Positions 1 through 6,204 of a DNA stretch of 13,114 bases are shown here, in pieces. The DNA is taken from positions 1 to 13,114 of the forward strand of contig JABMNB010000501.1 of the NCBI GenBank assembly GCA_013205335.1, written 5' to 3'. Positions within the stretch are counted from its first letter, which is position 1. The number at the start of each line of letters is the position of its first letter. The notes beneath the pieces are model-generated. The model was not told the origin of the DNA. It worked only from the letters and a program-made list of their open reading frames with translations, and did no database searches. This DNA is from Rhodospirillales bacterium. GTDB taxonomy: Bacteria; Pseudomonadota; Alphaproteobacteria; Reyranellales; Reyranellaceae. Position numbers and translations under genes: made by a program.

Positions 1-344
1 CGCCCCGCATCGGCAGGAAGGGTAAGGACAGCGCGGCGCTGGCCGCTGCCGAGGCGCCTGCCGCGGAGACGCCTGTCGCGCCGTCGCCCGAGCAACAGCA
101 GATGGCAACACTGGCCCAGCATATCCCCAGAGAGCTGCGCGAAGCCCTGCTCAAGGTCCGGGCCGAGGTCGAGAAGAACTGCGAGCACGTCGGCGACAAA
201 TTCGCCGACGAGGCGCGCAAGATTCACTACGGCGAGAGCGACAAGCGCGGCATCTACGGCGAGACGAGCGACGAAGAGGCCGAGGCCCTGGCCGACGAGG
301 GTATCGAGTTCGGCCGCCTGCCCTGGATTCCGCGCGGGAATTAG
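1..344 (+). CDS. DUF1178 family protein, C-terminal part (5' end outside window)
   Basis: The open frame runs from the window edge (first full codon at position 3) to a TAG at 342-344. About 113 residues are visible. They begin with PRIGRKGKDS, which matches the stretch after the N-terminal zinc-ribbon-like region in DUF1178 proteins as I recall them. An Ala/Pro/Glu-rich linker follows, then the conserved C-terminal block: LREALLKVRAEVEKN, VGDKFADEARKIHYGE, RGIYGE, and a Leu-Pro-Trp-Ile-Pro ending. The first in-frame ATG (102) lies inside this conserved protein and is not the real start. The family is common in Alphaproteobacteria, about 140-160 residues long, and has no established function; the Cys pairs expected at the N-terminus are outside the window. 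The gene is convergent with ubiG. Family assignment is fairly secure; function is unknown. Confidence 0.85.
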   Translation, partial: PRIGRKGKDSAALAAAEAPAAETPVAPSPEQQQMATLAQHIPRELREALLKVRAEVEKNCEHVGDKFADEARKIHYGESDKRGIYGETSDEEAEALADEGIEFGRLPWIPRGN

Positions 345-363
345 TCGCTGATAGGACACAAGC

Positions 364-454
364 GTCCTTCGCTGCGCTCAGGGTGACAATGTTTTTTGCA
401 TCGGCGCACCGTGCCAATCACAACGATTCTGTCATCCTGAGCGCAGCGAAGGAC
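364..454. repeat. Long imperfect inverted repeat between convergent genes
   Basis: Two 25-nt arms, 364-388 and 430-454, are reverse complements with one mismatch, separated by 41 nt. The core reads CCTGAGCGCAGCGAAGGAC on the right arm. As RNA it would form a 24-of-25 bp stem on either strand, so it could help end transcription of DUF1178 and ubiG. However, no T tract directly follows either arm; the only T run (392-397) lies in the loop. The core resembles a dispersed intergenic repeat (a 'CCTGAGCGNAGCGAAGGA' type) that I have seen in many unrelated bacteria, so this may be a repeat unit rather than a dedicated terminator. Confidence 0.8.
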
Positions 455-470
455 CTTTCTGTTCAACGCA

Positions 471-1235
471 TCAACGCATCCCGGCCACCCCGTACAGCAT
501 GTAATTCACGTCGAGATCGCGCTCGTTCAGCGTCCATTTGCGACTGAGCGGGCTGTAGACGACGCCCACGATCTCCTGCGGTTCGATGCCCCCGGCCCGG
601 AGGCCGCGCGCGACCTCGGAGGGCTTGAGGAATTTCTTCCAGTCGTGGGTCCCGCGCGGCAGCCAGCCCAGCACGTATTCGGCGCCGGCGATAGCCAGTA
701 CCCAGGCTTTGGCGGTGCGGTTCAGGGTCGACAGGAAGAGAAGGCCGCCAGGCTTCACGATGCGGCCGCAGGAGCGCAGGAACAAATCGACATCGGCCAC
801 ATGCTCGACGATTTCGAGCGCCAGCACGACGTCGAATTGCGCCCCGCTTTCGGCCAGCGCCTCGGCGGTGCCCTGGCGGTAGTCGATGGCCAGGCCCTGA
901 CCCTCGGCATGCAGCGAGGCCACGCTGATGTTGCGGGAAGAAGCGTCGACACCGGTCACCGCGGCGCCGAGCCGGGTCATCGGCTCGCTGAGCAGGCCGC
1001 CGCCGCAGCCGACATCGAGCAGCGACAGGCCCTGCAGCGGATCGCCGCCCAGCGGATCACGCTGCCAGTGGGCGGCGACCCGGTCGCGGACATAGCCGAT
1101 CCGCAACGGATTCAGCCGGTGCAGCGGCGCGAACTTTCCGGTGGGATCCCACCATTCGTCCGCGATGCGGGAGAAGCGCTCGACATCGGCGGGATCGACC
1201 GTTCCGGCAGTGGGGGTATGCGGCGTTTCAACCAT
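471..1235 (-). CDS. ubiG: UbiG, ubiquinone biosynthesis O-methyltransferase
   Basis: This 254-residue SAM-dependent methyltransferase carries out both O-methylations of ubiquinone synthesis (on the polyprenyl-catechol and the 3-demethylubiquinone intermediates). SAM motif I, LLDVGCGGG, is at residues 72-80, with the acidic GVDAS at 95-99 that contacts the ribose. The ALEIVEHV stretch corresponds to the post-I region. UbiG-specific blocks are present: the N-terminal FSRIADEWWDPTGKFAPLH, the GTHDWKKFLKPSE loop, and a C-terminal segment ending LDVNYMLYGVAG. The length is normal (about 240-255). The ATG at 1235 follows AAGAGA, a modest ribosome-binding site; an upstream ATG about 16 nt away is out of frame. 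The gene diverges from lysC across 77 bp, so the two may share a control region. The stop codon lies in a short tandem duplication (463-478). Confidence 0.95.
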   Translation of the reverse strand: MVETPHTPTAGTVDPADVERFSRIADEWWDPTGKFAPLHRLNPLRIGYVRDRVAAHWQRDPLGGDPLQGLSLLDVGCGGGLLSEPMTRLGAAVTGVDASSRNISVASLHAEGQGLAIDYRQGTAEALAESGAQFDVVLALEIVEHVADVDLFLRSCGRIVKPGGLLFLSTLNRTAKAWVLAIAGAEYVLGWLPRGTHDWKKFLKPSEVARGLRAGGIEPQEIVGVVYSPLSRKWTLNERDLDVNYMLYGVAGMR

Positions 1236-1242
1236 GGTTCTC

Positions 1243-1274
1243 TTGACCCATATGGCACCATCGGTGTCTATAGC
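1243..1274 (+). promoter_or_regulatory. Possible lysC promoter in the ubiG-lysC divergent gap
   Basis: TTGACC at 1243-1248 matches five of six -35 positions. The best -10-like element, TATAGC (1269-1274), lies 20 bp away, longer than the usual 16-18, so the pairing is weak. The 77-bp gap must hold promoters for both genes. A small GGGCA/TGCCC hairpin (1284-1299) lies in what would be the lysC leader. It is too short for a lysine riboswitch, and I see none here. Confidence 0.25.
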
Positions 1275-1312
1275 GCGCTTTCCGGGCAGGGGCTTGCCCT
1301 TCGAGTGGGTTC

Positions 1313-2560
1313 ATGGCGCGCATCGTTCTGAAATTTGGCGGCACATCGGTCGGCGACACGGATCGGATCAAGAACGTCGCGCGCAAAGTCAAAGCCGAGG
1401 TCCTGCGCGGCAATGAGGTCGCGGTCGTGGTTTCGGCCATGTCGGGGGCCACCAACCAGCTCGTGAAGTGGGTGAACGAGATCGCCCCGCTGCACGATCC
1501 GCGCGAGTACGATGTCGTCGTGGCGACGGGCGAGCAGGTTACGATCGGCCTGCTGGCGATAGCGCTGCAGCAGGAAGGGGTAAAGTCACGCTCCTGGACG
1601 TCGTGGCAGCTCCCCATCAAGACGGACGACGCCTACGCCAAGGCACGTGTCATCGAGATCGACACGGTCGAACTGGCCAGGACGATGGCGGCAGGAGAGG
1701 TCCCGATCGTGCCGGGGTTCCAGGGCCTCTCGCCGGAAGGTCGCATCACGACCTTGGGGCGCGGCGGTTCGGACACGTCGGCGGTGGCGCTGGCGGCGGC
1801 GCTCAAAGCCGATCGCTGCGACATCTATACCGACGTCGACGGCGTCTACACGACCGATCCGCGCATCGTCGAGAAGGCGCGGAAGATAGATCGCGTAACC
1901 TACGAGGAAATGCTCGAAATGGCCTCGCTCGGCTCGAAGGTGCTGCAGACGCGATCCGTCGAACTCGCGATGAACCATCATGTGCGCGTGCAGGTGCTGT
2001 CGTCGTTCGACGAGGCGCTCGGCAGCGATCTGCCCGGAACTCTGGTTGTGGACGAGGAAGAGATCATGGCCCAGGGCCTCGAGAAGTCCGTCGTAAGCGG
2101 CATTGCCTTCGCCAAGGACGAGGCGAAGATCACCGTGACCCGCGTGCCCGACCGGCCCGGTGTCGCTGCGGCGATCTTCGGCCCGCTGGCCGAGGCCAAC
2201 ATCAACGTCGACATGATCGTACAGAACGTCTCGGTCGACGGCAGCTCGACCGACATGACCTTCACGGTGCCCAAGTCCGACCTTGCGCGTGCGGTGCAGC
2301 AACTCGAGCGCGCGAAGGGCGACCTCAAGTTCGCCGAAGTGAAATCCGATCTCAACGTCGCCAAGGTCTCGGTGATCGGCGTCGGCATGCGCAGCCATGC
2401 GGGCGTCGCGCTGAAGATGTTCGAAACCCTTGCCGCCAAGGGGATAAACATCCAGGTCATTTCGACTTCGGAAATCAAGATCAGCGTGCTGGTGGCCGCC
2501 GAGTACACCGAACTGGCCGTGCGGGCGCTTCACACAGCCTATGAACTGGACGCGGTCTGA
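1313..2560 (+). CDS. lysC: Aspartate kinase (aspartokinase), ACT-regulated
   Basis: The enzyme phosphorylates aspartate to 4-aspartyl phosphate, the first step toward lysine, threonine, methionine and diaminopimelate. It has 415 residues, normal for the monofunctional class (about 400-420). The N-terminal kinase domain carries KFGGTSV (7-13), the VVVSAMSGATNQL block, ATGEQVT, and the GRGGSDTSAVALAAAL nucleotide/aspartate region followed by DIYTDVDGVYTTDPR. Two ACT domains fill roughly residues 265-415 (ITVTRVPDRPGVAAAIF and VSVIGVGMRSHAGVA), consistent with feedback control by lysine and/or threonine, as is usual in the family. The ATG at 1313 directly precedes the conserved ARIVLKFGGTSV; the ribosome-binding site (GAGTGGG) is weak. 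It is divergent from ubiG and upstream of ptsP, but a 248-bp gap with its own promoter-like site argues against a single operon. An internal translation start is listed separately. Confidence 0.96.
   Translation: MARIVLKFGGTSVGDTDRIKNVARKVKAEVLRGNEVAVVVSAMSGATNQLVKWVNEIAPLHDPREYDVVVATGEQVTIGLLAIALQQEGVKSRSWTSWQLPIKTDDAYAKARVIEIDTVELARTMAAGEVPIVPGFQGLSPEGRITTLGRGGSDTSAVALAAALKADRCDIYTDVDGVYTTDPRIVEKARKIDRVTYEEMLEMASLGSKVLQTRSVELAMNHHVRVQVLSSFDEALGSDLPGTLVVDEEEIMAQGLEKSVVSGIAFAKDEAKITVTRVPDRPGVAAAIFGPLAEANINVDMIVQNVSVDGSSTDMTFTVPKSDLARAVQQLERAKGDLKFAEVKSDLNVAKVSVIGVGMRSHAGVALKMFETLAAKGINIQVISTSEIKISVLVAAEYTELAVRALHTAYELDAV
2054..2068 (+). promoter_or_regulatory. Internal Shine-Dalgarno plus ATG in lysC (candidate beta-subunit start)
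   Basis: GAGGAAG (2054-2060) sits 5 nt before an in-frame ATG (2066, Met252), a stronger ribosome-binding site than that of lysC itself. Initiation here would give a 164-residue protein made only of the two ACT domains. Some aspartokinases (Corynebacterium glutamicum, Bacillus subtilis) are known alpha2beta2 enzymes whose beta chain is made from such an internal start at nearly the same position. The site is seen; its use here is inferred. The purine-rich stretch also simply encodes Asp-Glu-Glu-Glu. Confidence 0.4.
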
Positions 2561-2635
2561 CCGGATCGAAATCAGGTTCCACTTCCGAGGTCAGGTCTGG
2601 TCCTGAAATGCAGCGGGACTCTGCGAATTAGCCGG

Positions 2636-2665
2636 TAGGCAGTCCGGCGCGGGTCTTGCTATAAG
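2636..2665 (+). promoter_or_regulatory. Probable ptsP promoter
   Basis: TATAAG at 2660-2665 is a good -10, and TAGGCA at 2636-2641 is a 4-of-6 -35 at 18-bp spacing. Transcription would start near 2672, giving a leader of about 137 nt before ptsP. No other good sigma-70-type pair is visible in the 248-bp gap between lysC and ptsP. Confidence 0.45.
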
Positions 2666-2729
2666 CGGCGCATGGACGCCGCATTCGCCCATATGCCTTG
2701 CCGGAACGCCCGCCCGACCAATCGGGCGG
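2665..2729 (+). other. Two hairpins in the ptsP upstream region
   Basis: The first is a perfect 6-bp inverted repeat, GCGGCG/CGCCGC (2665-2670 and 2677-2682). It overlaps the end of the predicted -10 and the likely transcription start, so it could be an operator or a 5'-end hairpin. The second is a perfect 8-bp stem, CCGCCCGA/TCGGGCGG (2710-2717 and 2722-2729) with a CCAA loop, inside the predicted leader. Neither is followed by a T tract, so they do not look like terminators. A role in ptsP expression is inference. Confidence 0.4.
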
Positions 2730-2808
2730 TGGCAGCATGGCGAGTTTGCGCCTGTATCATCGACCGCAGCTTCGTTGTCATTCGACTTAAGCATCTAGCG
2801 GTCTGACC

Positions 2809-5073
2809 ATGGAGAGATCGACTCCCCTGGCCGGACCGCGAATGCTCCTCAAGCGGCTCCGGGACACGATGGCGCGTGCCGAGTCCGTCGAAGTGACGCT
2901 GGGCGAGGTCGTGCGCCTGGTCGCCAACGAGATGGTCGCCGAAGTCTGCTCGATCTATCTGCTGCGCGCCGGAGAAGTGCTGGAGTTGTTCGCGACCCAG
3001 GGCCTAAATGCCTCGGCCGTGCATCGCACGCGCCTCAGGGTTGGCGAGGGCCTGGTCGGCGACATCGCGGCGCACGGAAGGCCACTGACGCTCGACGATG
3101 CGCAGCACCATCCTCAGTTTGCCTACCGCCCCGAGACCGGCGAGGAGATTTATCATTCGCTGGCGGGCGTGCCGATCGTTCGCGCCGGCCGGGTGCTGGG
3201 TGTGCTGGTCGTGCAGAACCGCACGCGCCGCCAGTACGACGAGGAAGAGGTCGAGACGCTGCAGACCATCGCCATGGTGCTGGCGGAATTGGTCTCGGCC
3301 AGCCATGTCGTCAGTCCCAACGAGGTCCAGCAGGTCGATGGCATCGGGCTGCTGCCGCTGCGCGTCGACGGCGTGCAGCTCACGCCCGGCGTCGCGATCG
3401 GGCGGGCCGTGCTGCACGAACCCCGTATCATCATTCAGCGCGTCGTCGCCGAGGATGTCGAGCAGGAGCAGGTTCGCTTCCTGGAGGCGCTGCGCGGTGT
3501 CCGCGAGGAGGTCGACCGCATGCTCGAGGCGCACGACATGCAGTCGGGCGAGCAGCGCGAGATCCTCGAGACCTTCCGCATGTTCGTCGACGATCGCGGC
3601 TGGGCCGAACGGGTGCGCGAGGCCATCGACTCCGGTCTCACCGCCGAGGCCGGCGTCCAGCGCGCCTTCGACGATGTCCGCACGCGCCTCGGCCAGTCGA
3701 CCGATCCTTATATCCGCGAGCGGTTGAGCGACCTGCAGGATCTCTGCAACCGGCTGCTGCTGCGCCTGACCGGGCGCGTTGCGACGGATCCCAGCACGCT
3801 GCCCGACGACATGATCGTGGTGGCGCGCGACATGGGGCCGGCCGAGCTGCTCGACTACGACCGCAACCGCCTGCGTGGTGTCGTGCTCGAGGAAGGCTCG
3901 GCACTCAGCCACGTGGCGATCGTGGCACGGGCGCTCGACATCCCCGTGGTCGGACGTGCGCTCAACGTGCTGGCGCGCGTCGAGGCTGGCGATCCGATCG
4001 TGGTCGACGGCGACAATGCACAGGTGCTGGTGCGTCCGGCCGAGGACATCCTCCAGACGGTCCATCTCGCGATCGATGCGCGCGCCGAACGCCGCCGCAA
4101 GTATGCGGCGCTGCGCGACCTGCCGTCGGCAACGCGCGACCAGGCGCGCATCTCGCTCAACATGAATGCCGGCCTGCTGATCGACATGCAGCATCTCGAC
4201 GATACGGGCGCCGACGGCGTCGGCCTCTATCGAACCGAGATACCGTTCATGGTGCGTTCGGAGTTTCCCGACGTCGATGCACAGGCCTGGCTCTATGGCC
4301 GCGTGCTCGATCTCGCGGACGGCCGGCCGGTAACATTCCGCACGCTCGATGTCGGGGGTGACAAGGTCCTTCCCTATATCGGCGCCTTCGGCGACGACAA
4401 TCCCGCGATGGGCTGGCGCGCCATCCGCATCGGACTCGATCGTCCGGCGATGCTTCGCCGTCAGCTTCGCGCGATGATCCTTGCGGCCAATGGCCGTCCT
4501 TTGTCGATCATGTTCCCGATGATCGCCGAGGTCACTGAATTGCTGCGGGCACGCCATCTGCTTGACCTCGAACTGGATCGCTCGAAGCGCCGCGGGCAGG
4601 CCGTGCCCGAGCGTCTGCGTGTTGGCGTTATGTTCGAAGTGCCGGCGCTGGCGTGGCAGCTCGACAGTCTGACGCCGCACGTCGACTTCATCTCCATCGG
4701 CACCAACGATCTTCTTCAGTTCCTCTACGCCGCCGATCGCGGCAACACCCGTTTGGCCGGTCGCTACGACAGCTTGTCCCCAGCGCTGCTTCGACTGCTA
4801 CATTTTGTGGTGAACAAAGTGCGGCCGGCGGGCGTGGACGTTGCGGTGTGTGGCGAGATGGCGGGACGGCCGGTCGAGGCACTGGCGTTGCTTTCGATTG
4901 GCATACGCTCGTTGTCGATGTCCCCAGGTGCAATAGGCCCTGTGAAGGCGATGATTCGTTCGCTCGATCTGAATGAGGCAGTCGGTTTCATGAGTTCGGC
5001 GCTTGCGCAACCCGATCGTCCGTTGCGTGAGACGCTGCGCCTCTTCGCCGCTGATCACGCGATCGAAATTTAA
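2809..5073 (+). CDS. ptsP: PtsP, PEP-protein phosphotransferase EI-Ntr with GAF domain
   Basis: This is Enzyme I of the nitrogen phosphotransferase system. It takes phosphate from phosphoenolpyruvate onto a histidine and passes it to NPr and then EIIA-Ntr, a regulatory chain for nitrogen, potassium and stress responses. Length is 754 residues, close to E. coli PtsP (748). A GAF sensor domain fills about residues 15-170 (VAEVCSIYLL, LRVGEGLVGDIA, GVPIVRAGRVLGVLVVQN). A helical HPr-binding domain follows, then the mobile domain with GSALSHVAIVARALDIPVVG and phospho-acceptor His368. The PEP-binding TIM barrel carries GVGLYRTE (470-477), SIGTNDLLQF (629-638) and CGEMAG with catalytic Cys681. All key residues are present, so it should be active. 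The ATG at 2809 has little Shine-Dalgarno signal but keeps the PLAGPRMLLKRLRDTM block that I recall in homologues. npr and ptsN are not in the window. Confidence 0.96.
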   Translation: MERSTPLAGPRMLLKRLRDTMARAESVEVTLGEVVRLVANEMVAEVCSIYLLRAGEVLELFATQGLNASAVHRTRLRVGEGLVGDIAAHGRPLTLDDAQHHPQFAYRPETGEEIYHSLAGVPIVRAGRVLGVLVVQNRTRRQYDEEEVETLQTIAMVLAELVSASHVVSPNEVQQVDGIGLLPLRVDGVQLTPGVAIGRAVLHEPRIIIQRVVAEDVEQEQVRFLEALRGVREEVDRMLEAHDMQSGEQREILETFRMFVDDRGWAERVREAIDSGLTAEAGVQRAFDDVRTRLGQSTDPYIRERLSDLQDLCNRLLLRLTGRVATDPSTLPDDMIVVARDMGPAELLDYDRNRLRGVVLEEGSALSHVAIVARALDIPVVGRALNVLARVEAGDPIVVDGDNAQVLVRPAEDILQTVHLAIDARAERRRKYAALRDLPSATRDQARISLNMNAGLLIDMQHLDDTGADGVGLYRTEIPFMVRSEFPDVDAQAWLYGRVLDLADGRPVTFRTLDVGGDKVLPYIGAFGDDNPAMGWRAIRIGLDRPAMLRRQLRAMILAANGRPLSIMFPMIAEVTELLRARHLLDLELDRSKRRGQAVPERLRVGVMFEVPALAWQLDSLTPHVDFISIGTNDLLQFLYAADRGNTRLAGRYDSLSPALLRLLHFVVNKVRPAGVDVAVCGEMAGRPVEALALLSIGIRSLSMSPGAIGPVKAMIRSLDLNEAVGFMSSALAQPDRPLRETLRLFAADHAIEI

Positions 5074-5095
5074 CGACGATGAAGTCGAATCGCTT

Positions 5096-5124
5096 TTGCC
5101 CTGTCAGGGGGCCTCTGCTAAAAC
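5096..5124 (+). promoter_or_regulatory. Possible promoter of the rodZ-like gene
   Basis: TTGCCC (5096-5101) and TAAAAC (5119-5124) are each 4-of-6 matches to sigma-70 elements with exact 17-bp spacing, in the 81-bp gap after ptsP. Transcription would start near 5131, about 24 nt before the ATG. A good AGGGA ribosome-binding site lies between. Confidence 0.4.
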
Positions 5125-5154
5125 TCGCCGCGAGGGGACAAGCAGGGAAGACGA

Positions 5155-6099
5155 ATGCCGGATCAGGCTGACTGGCGGGCGATTGAGCGCGAGGCTGGAC
5201 CAGGCCAAGCAGTCGGTCGACTCCTGCGCGATCAACGCGAGGCACGCGGTCTGGACCTGACTCAAGTCGAGAAGAGCCTGCGCATCCGTCGCAGCCATCT
5301 CGAAGCGATCGAAGAAGGTCGCTACGACAAGCTTCCGGGCGCCGCCTATATCCCCGCGTTCCTGCGCGCCTATGCCGCCCATGTCGGTCTCGATGCCGAG
5401 AAGGTCATGACCGCCTATCATCTGTCGGGCGCGGTGCCCATCAAGCGCCCGGTCACGTTGCCGGCTGACTTCCCGGTCATGGAAAGGCGGGCGCCCATCG
5501 GCCTCGCCGTCCTCACCGTCCTTCTCGTCGTCGGCGCCGGCTACGGCGTGTGGCACTTCATGCCACGCGAGCAGGCCGTCGTGGCGCAGAAGGTCCCGCC
5601 CGTGCCGGACCGTCTCCTCTCCGAGCGTCCCGGCGCAGCGCCTTCTGCCTCACCGGCCCCCGACGCCGCCCGCACCATCACCGGTTCGTTGCCGGCGCAA
5701 GTCTGGCCCGCGCAGCGTCTCGATGGCGGTGCGCCGGCCGCACCGCTGGCGCCGCCGCCGGTGGTCGTCGCCGTTCCCGCGCCACCGCCCCCGGCGGTGA
5801 TGAATGTCCCGTCGATCGGCCAGGCGCAGGCCGCCCAGCCGCCGGCCCCCATCGATCCGCCACGCATCGACCCGCCGCGCGCGCCCGCCGAGGAAGCCAC
5901 GGCCCGTCAGCCCGAGCCGACCCCGGCGATGCAGCCGCCGGTGCCGGTCCGGTTCAACACGCCGATCAGCGTCAAGATCAACAGCTGGATCGAACTGCGG
6001 GCACCGAATGGCGACGTGCTGACGCAGACCTATGTGCGCGCCGGCGAAAGCTACGTCGTGCCGGCCGGAATCGCCTACCGCATCACCGCAGCGCCGTAG
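5155..6099 (+). CDS. RodZ-like protein: cytoplasmic HTH, one TM segment, shortened DUF4115
   Basis: RodZ proteins link the MreB cytoskeleton to the cell-wall elongation machinery at the inner membrane. This 314-residue protein has the RodZ plan. An N-terminal helix-turn-helix domain lies at about residues 18-88 (GRLLRDQREARGLDLTQVE, then LEAIEEGRYDKLPGAAYIPAFLRAYA). A single membrane segment spans 113-136, preceded by Arg-Arg, consistent with a cytoplasmic N-terminus. A long Pro/Ala-rich periplasmic linker runs to about 262. The rest is the first part of the C-terminal DUF4115 domain (INSWIELRAPNGDVL, RAGESYVVP). The protein ends at RITAAP, where family members usually continue with a Gly-Asn-Ala block and a final strand. 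Neither other forward frame after the stop restores that segment, so no simple frameshift explains it. The ATG follows AGGGA and is sound. Position before ispG fits rodZ in other genomes. Confidence 0.82.
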   Translation: MPDQADWRAIEREAGPGQAVGRLLRDQREARGLDLTQVEKSLRIRRSHLEAIEEGRYDKLPGAAYIPAFLRAYAAHVGLDAEKVMTAYHLSGAVPIKRPVTLPADFPVMERRAPIGLAVLTVLLVVGAGYGVWHFMPREQAVVAQKVPPVPDRLLSERPGAAPSASPAPDAARTITGSLPAQVWPAQRLDGGAPAAPLAPPPVVVAVPAPPPPAVMNVPSIGQAQAAQPPAPIDPPRIDPPRAPAEEATARQPEPTPAMQPPVPVRFNTPISVKINSWIELRAPNGDVLTQTYVRAGESYVVPAGIAYRITAAP

Positions 6100-6103
6100 C
6101 GCC

Positions 6104-6120
6104 GCCGGAGAAGGTCCGGC
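6104..6120 (+). other. Short hairpin after the rodZ-like gene
   Basis: GCCGGA (6104-6109) and TCCGGC (6115-6120) form a perfect 6-bp stem with a 5-nt loop, 4 nt after the stop codon. No T tract follows, so it is at best a weak terminator or a transcript-stabilising hairpin. The remainder of the 105-bp gap to ispG is GC-rich with no recognisable gene. Confidence 0.3.
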
Positions 6121-6168
6121 CTGTAACATGTCGCCCCCGACTGTAGTCTCGTCGTAACGGCCTGCCGG

Positions 6169-6204
6169 CTGGCGGAGGCGCGGCCTCGCCGCTACATTGT
6201 CCCC
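6169..6204 (+). promoter_or_regulatory. Candidate ispG promoter giving a leaderless transcript
   Basis: TACATT (6193-6198) is a 4-of-6 -10 placed so that transcription would start at or next to the ispG ATG at 6205. A weak -35-like CTGGCG lies at 6169-6174. The bases directly before the ATG (GTCCCC) contain no Shine-Dalgarno sequence, which fits leaderless translation. Alternatively ispG may be read through from upstream with poor initiation. Confidence 0.3.

Noticed and set aside
1236..1312. Lysine riboswitch or attenuator ahead of lysC
   Set aside because: The gap is 77 bp, far too short for a lysine riboswitch, and holds no leader peptide with Lys or Thr codons.
2591..2606. TCAGG/CCTGA hairpin after lysC as a terminator
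   Set aside because: Only 5 bp with no T tract following. No convincing intrinsic terminator for lysC was found.
2591..2794. 67-codon minus-strand open frame in the lysC-ptsP gap
   Set aside because: No recognisable motif, no convincing ribosome-binding site, and it overlaps the likely ptsP promoter and leader hairpins. Possible but unsupported.
3004..4680. 558-codon minus-strand open frame opposite ptsP
   Set aside because: It is a shadow of the intact ptsP gene, with low-complexity His/Arg/Asp-rich product and no motif.
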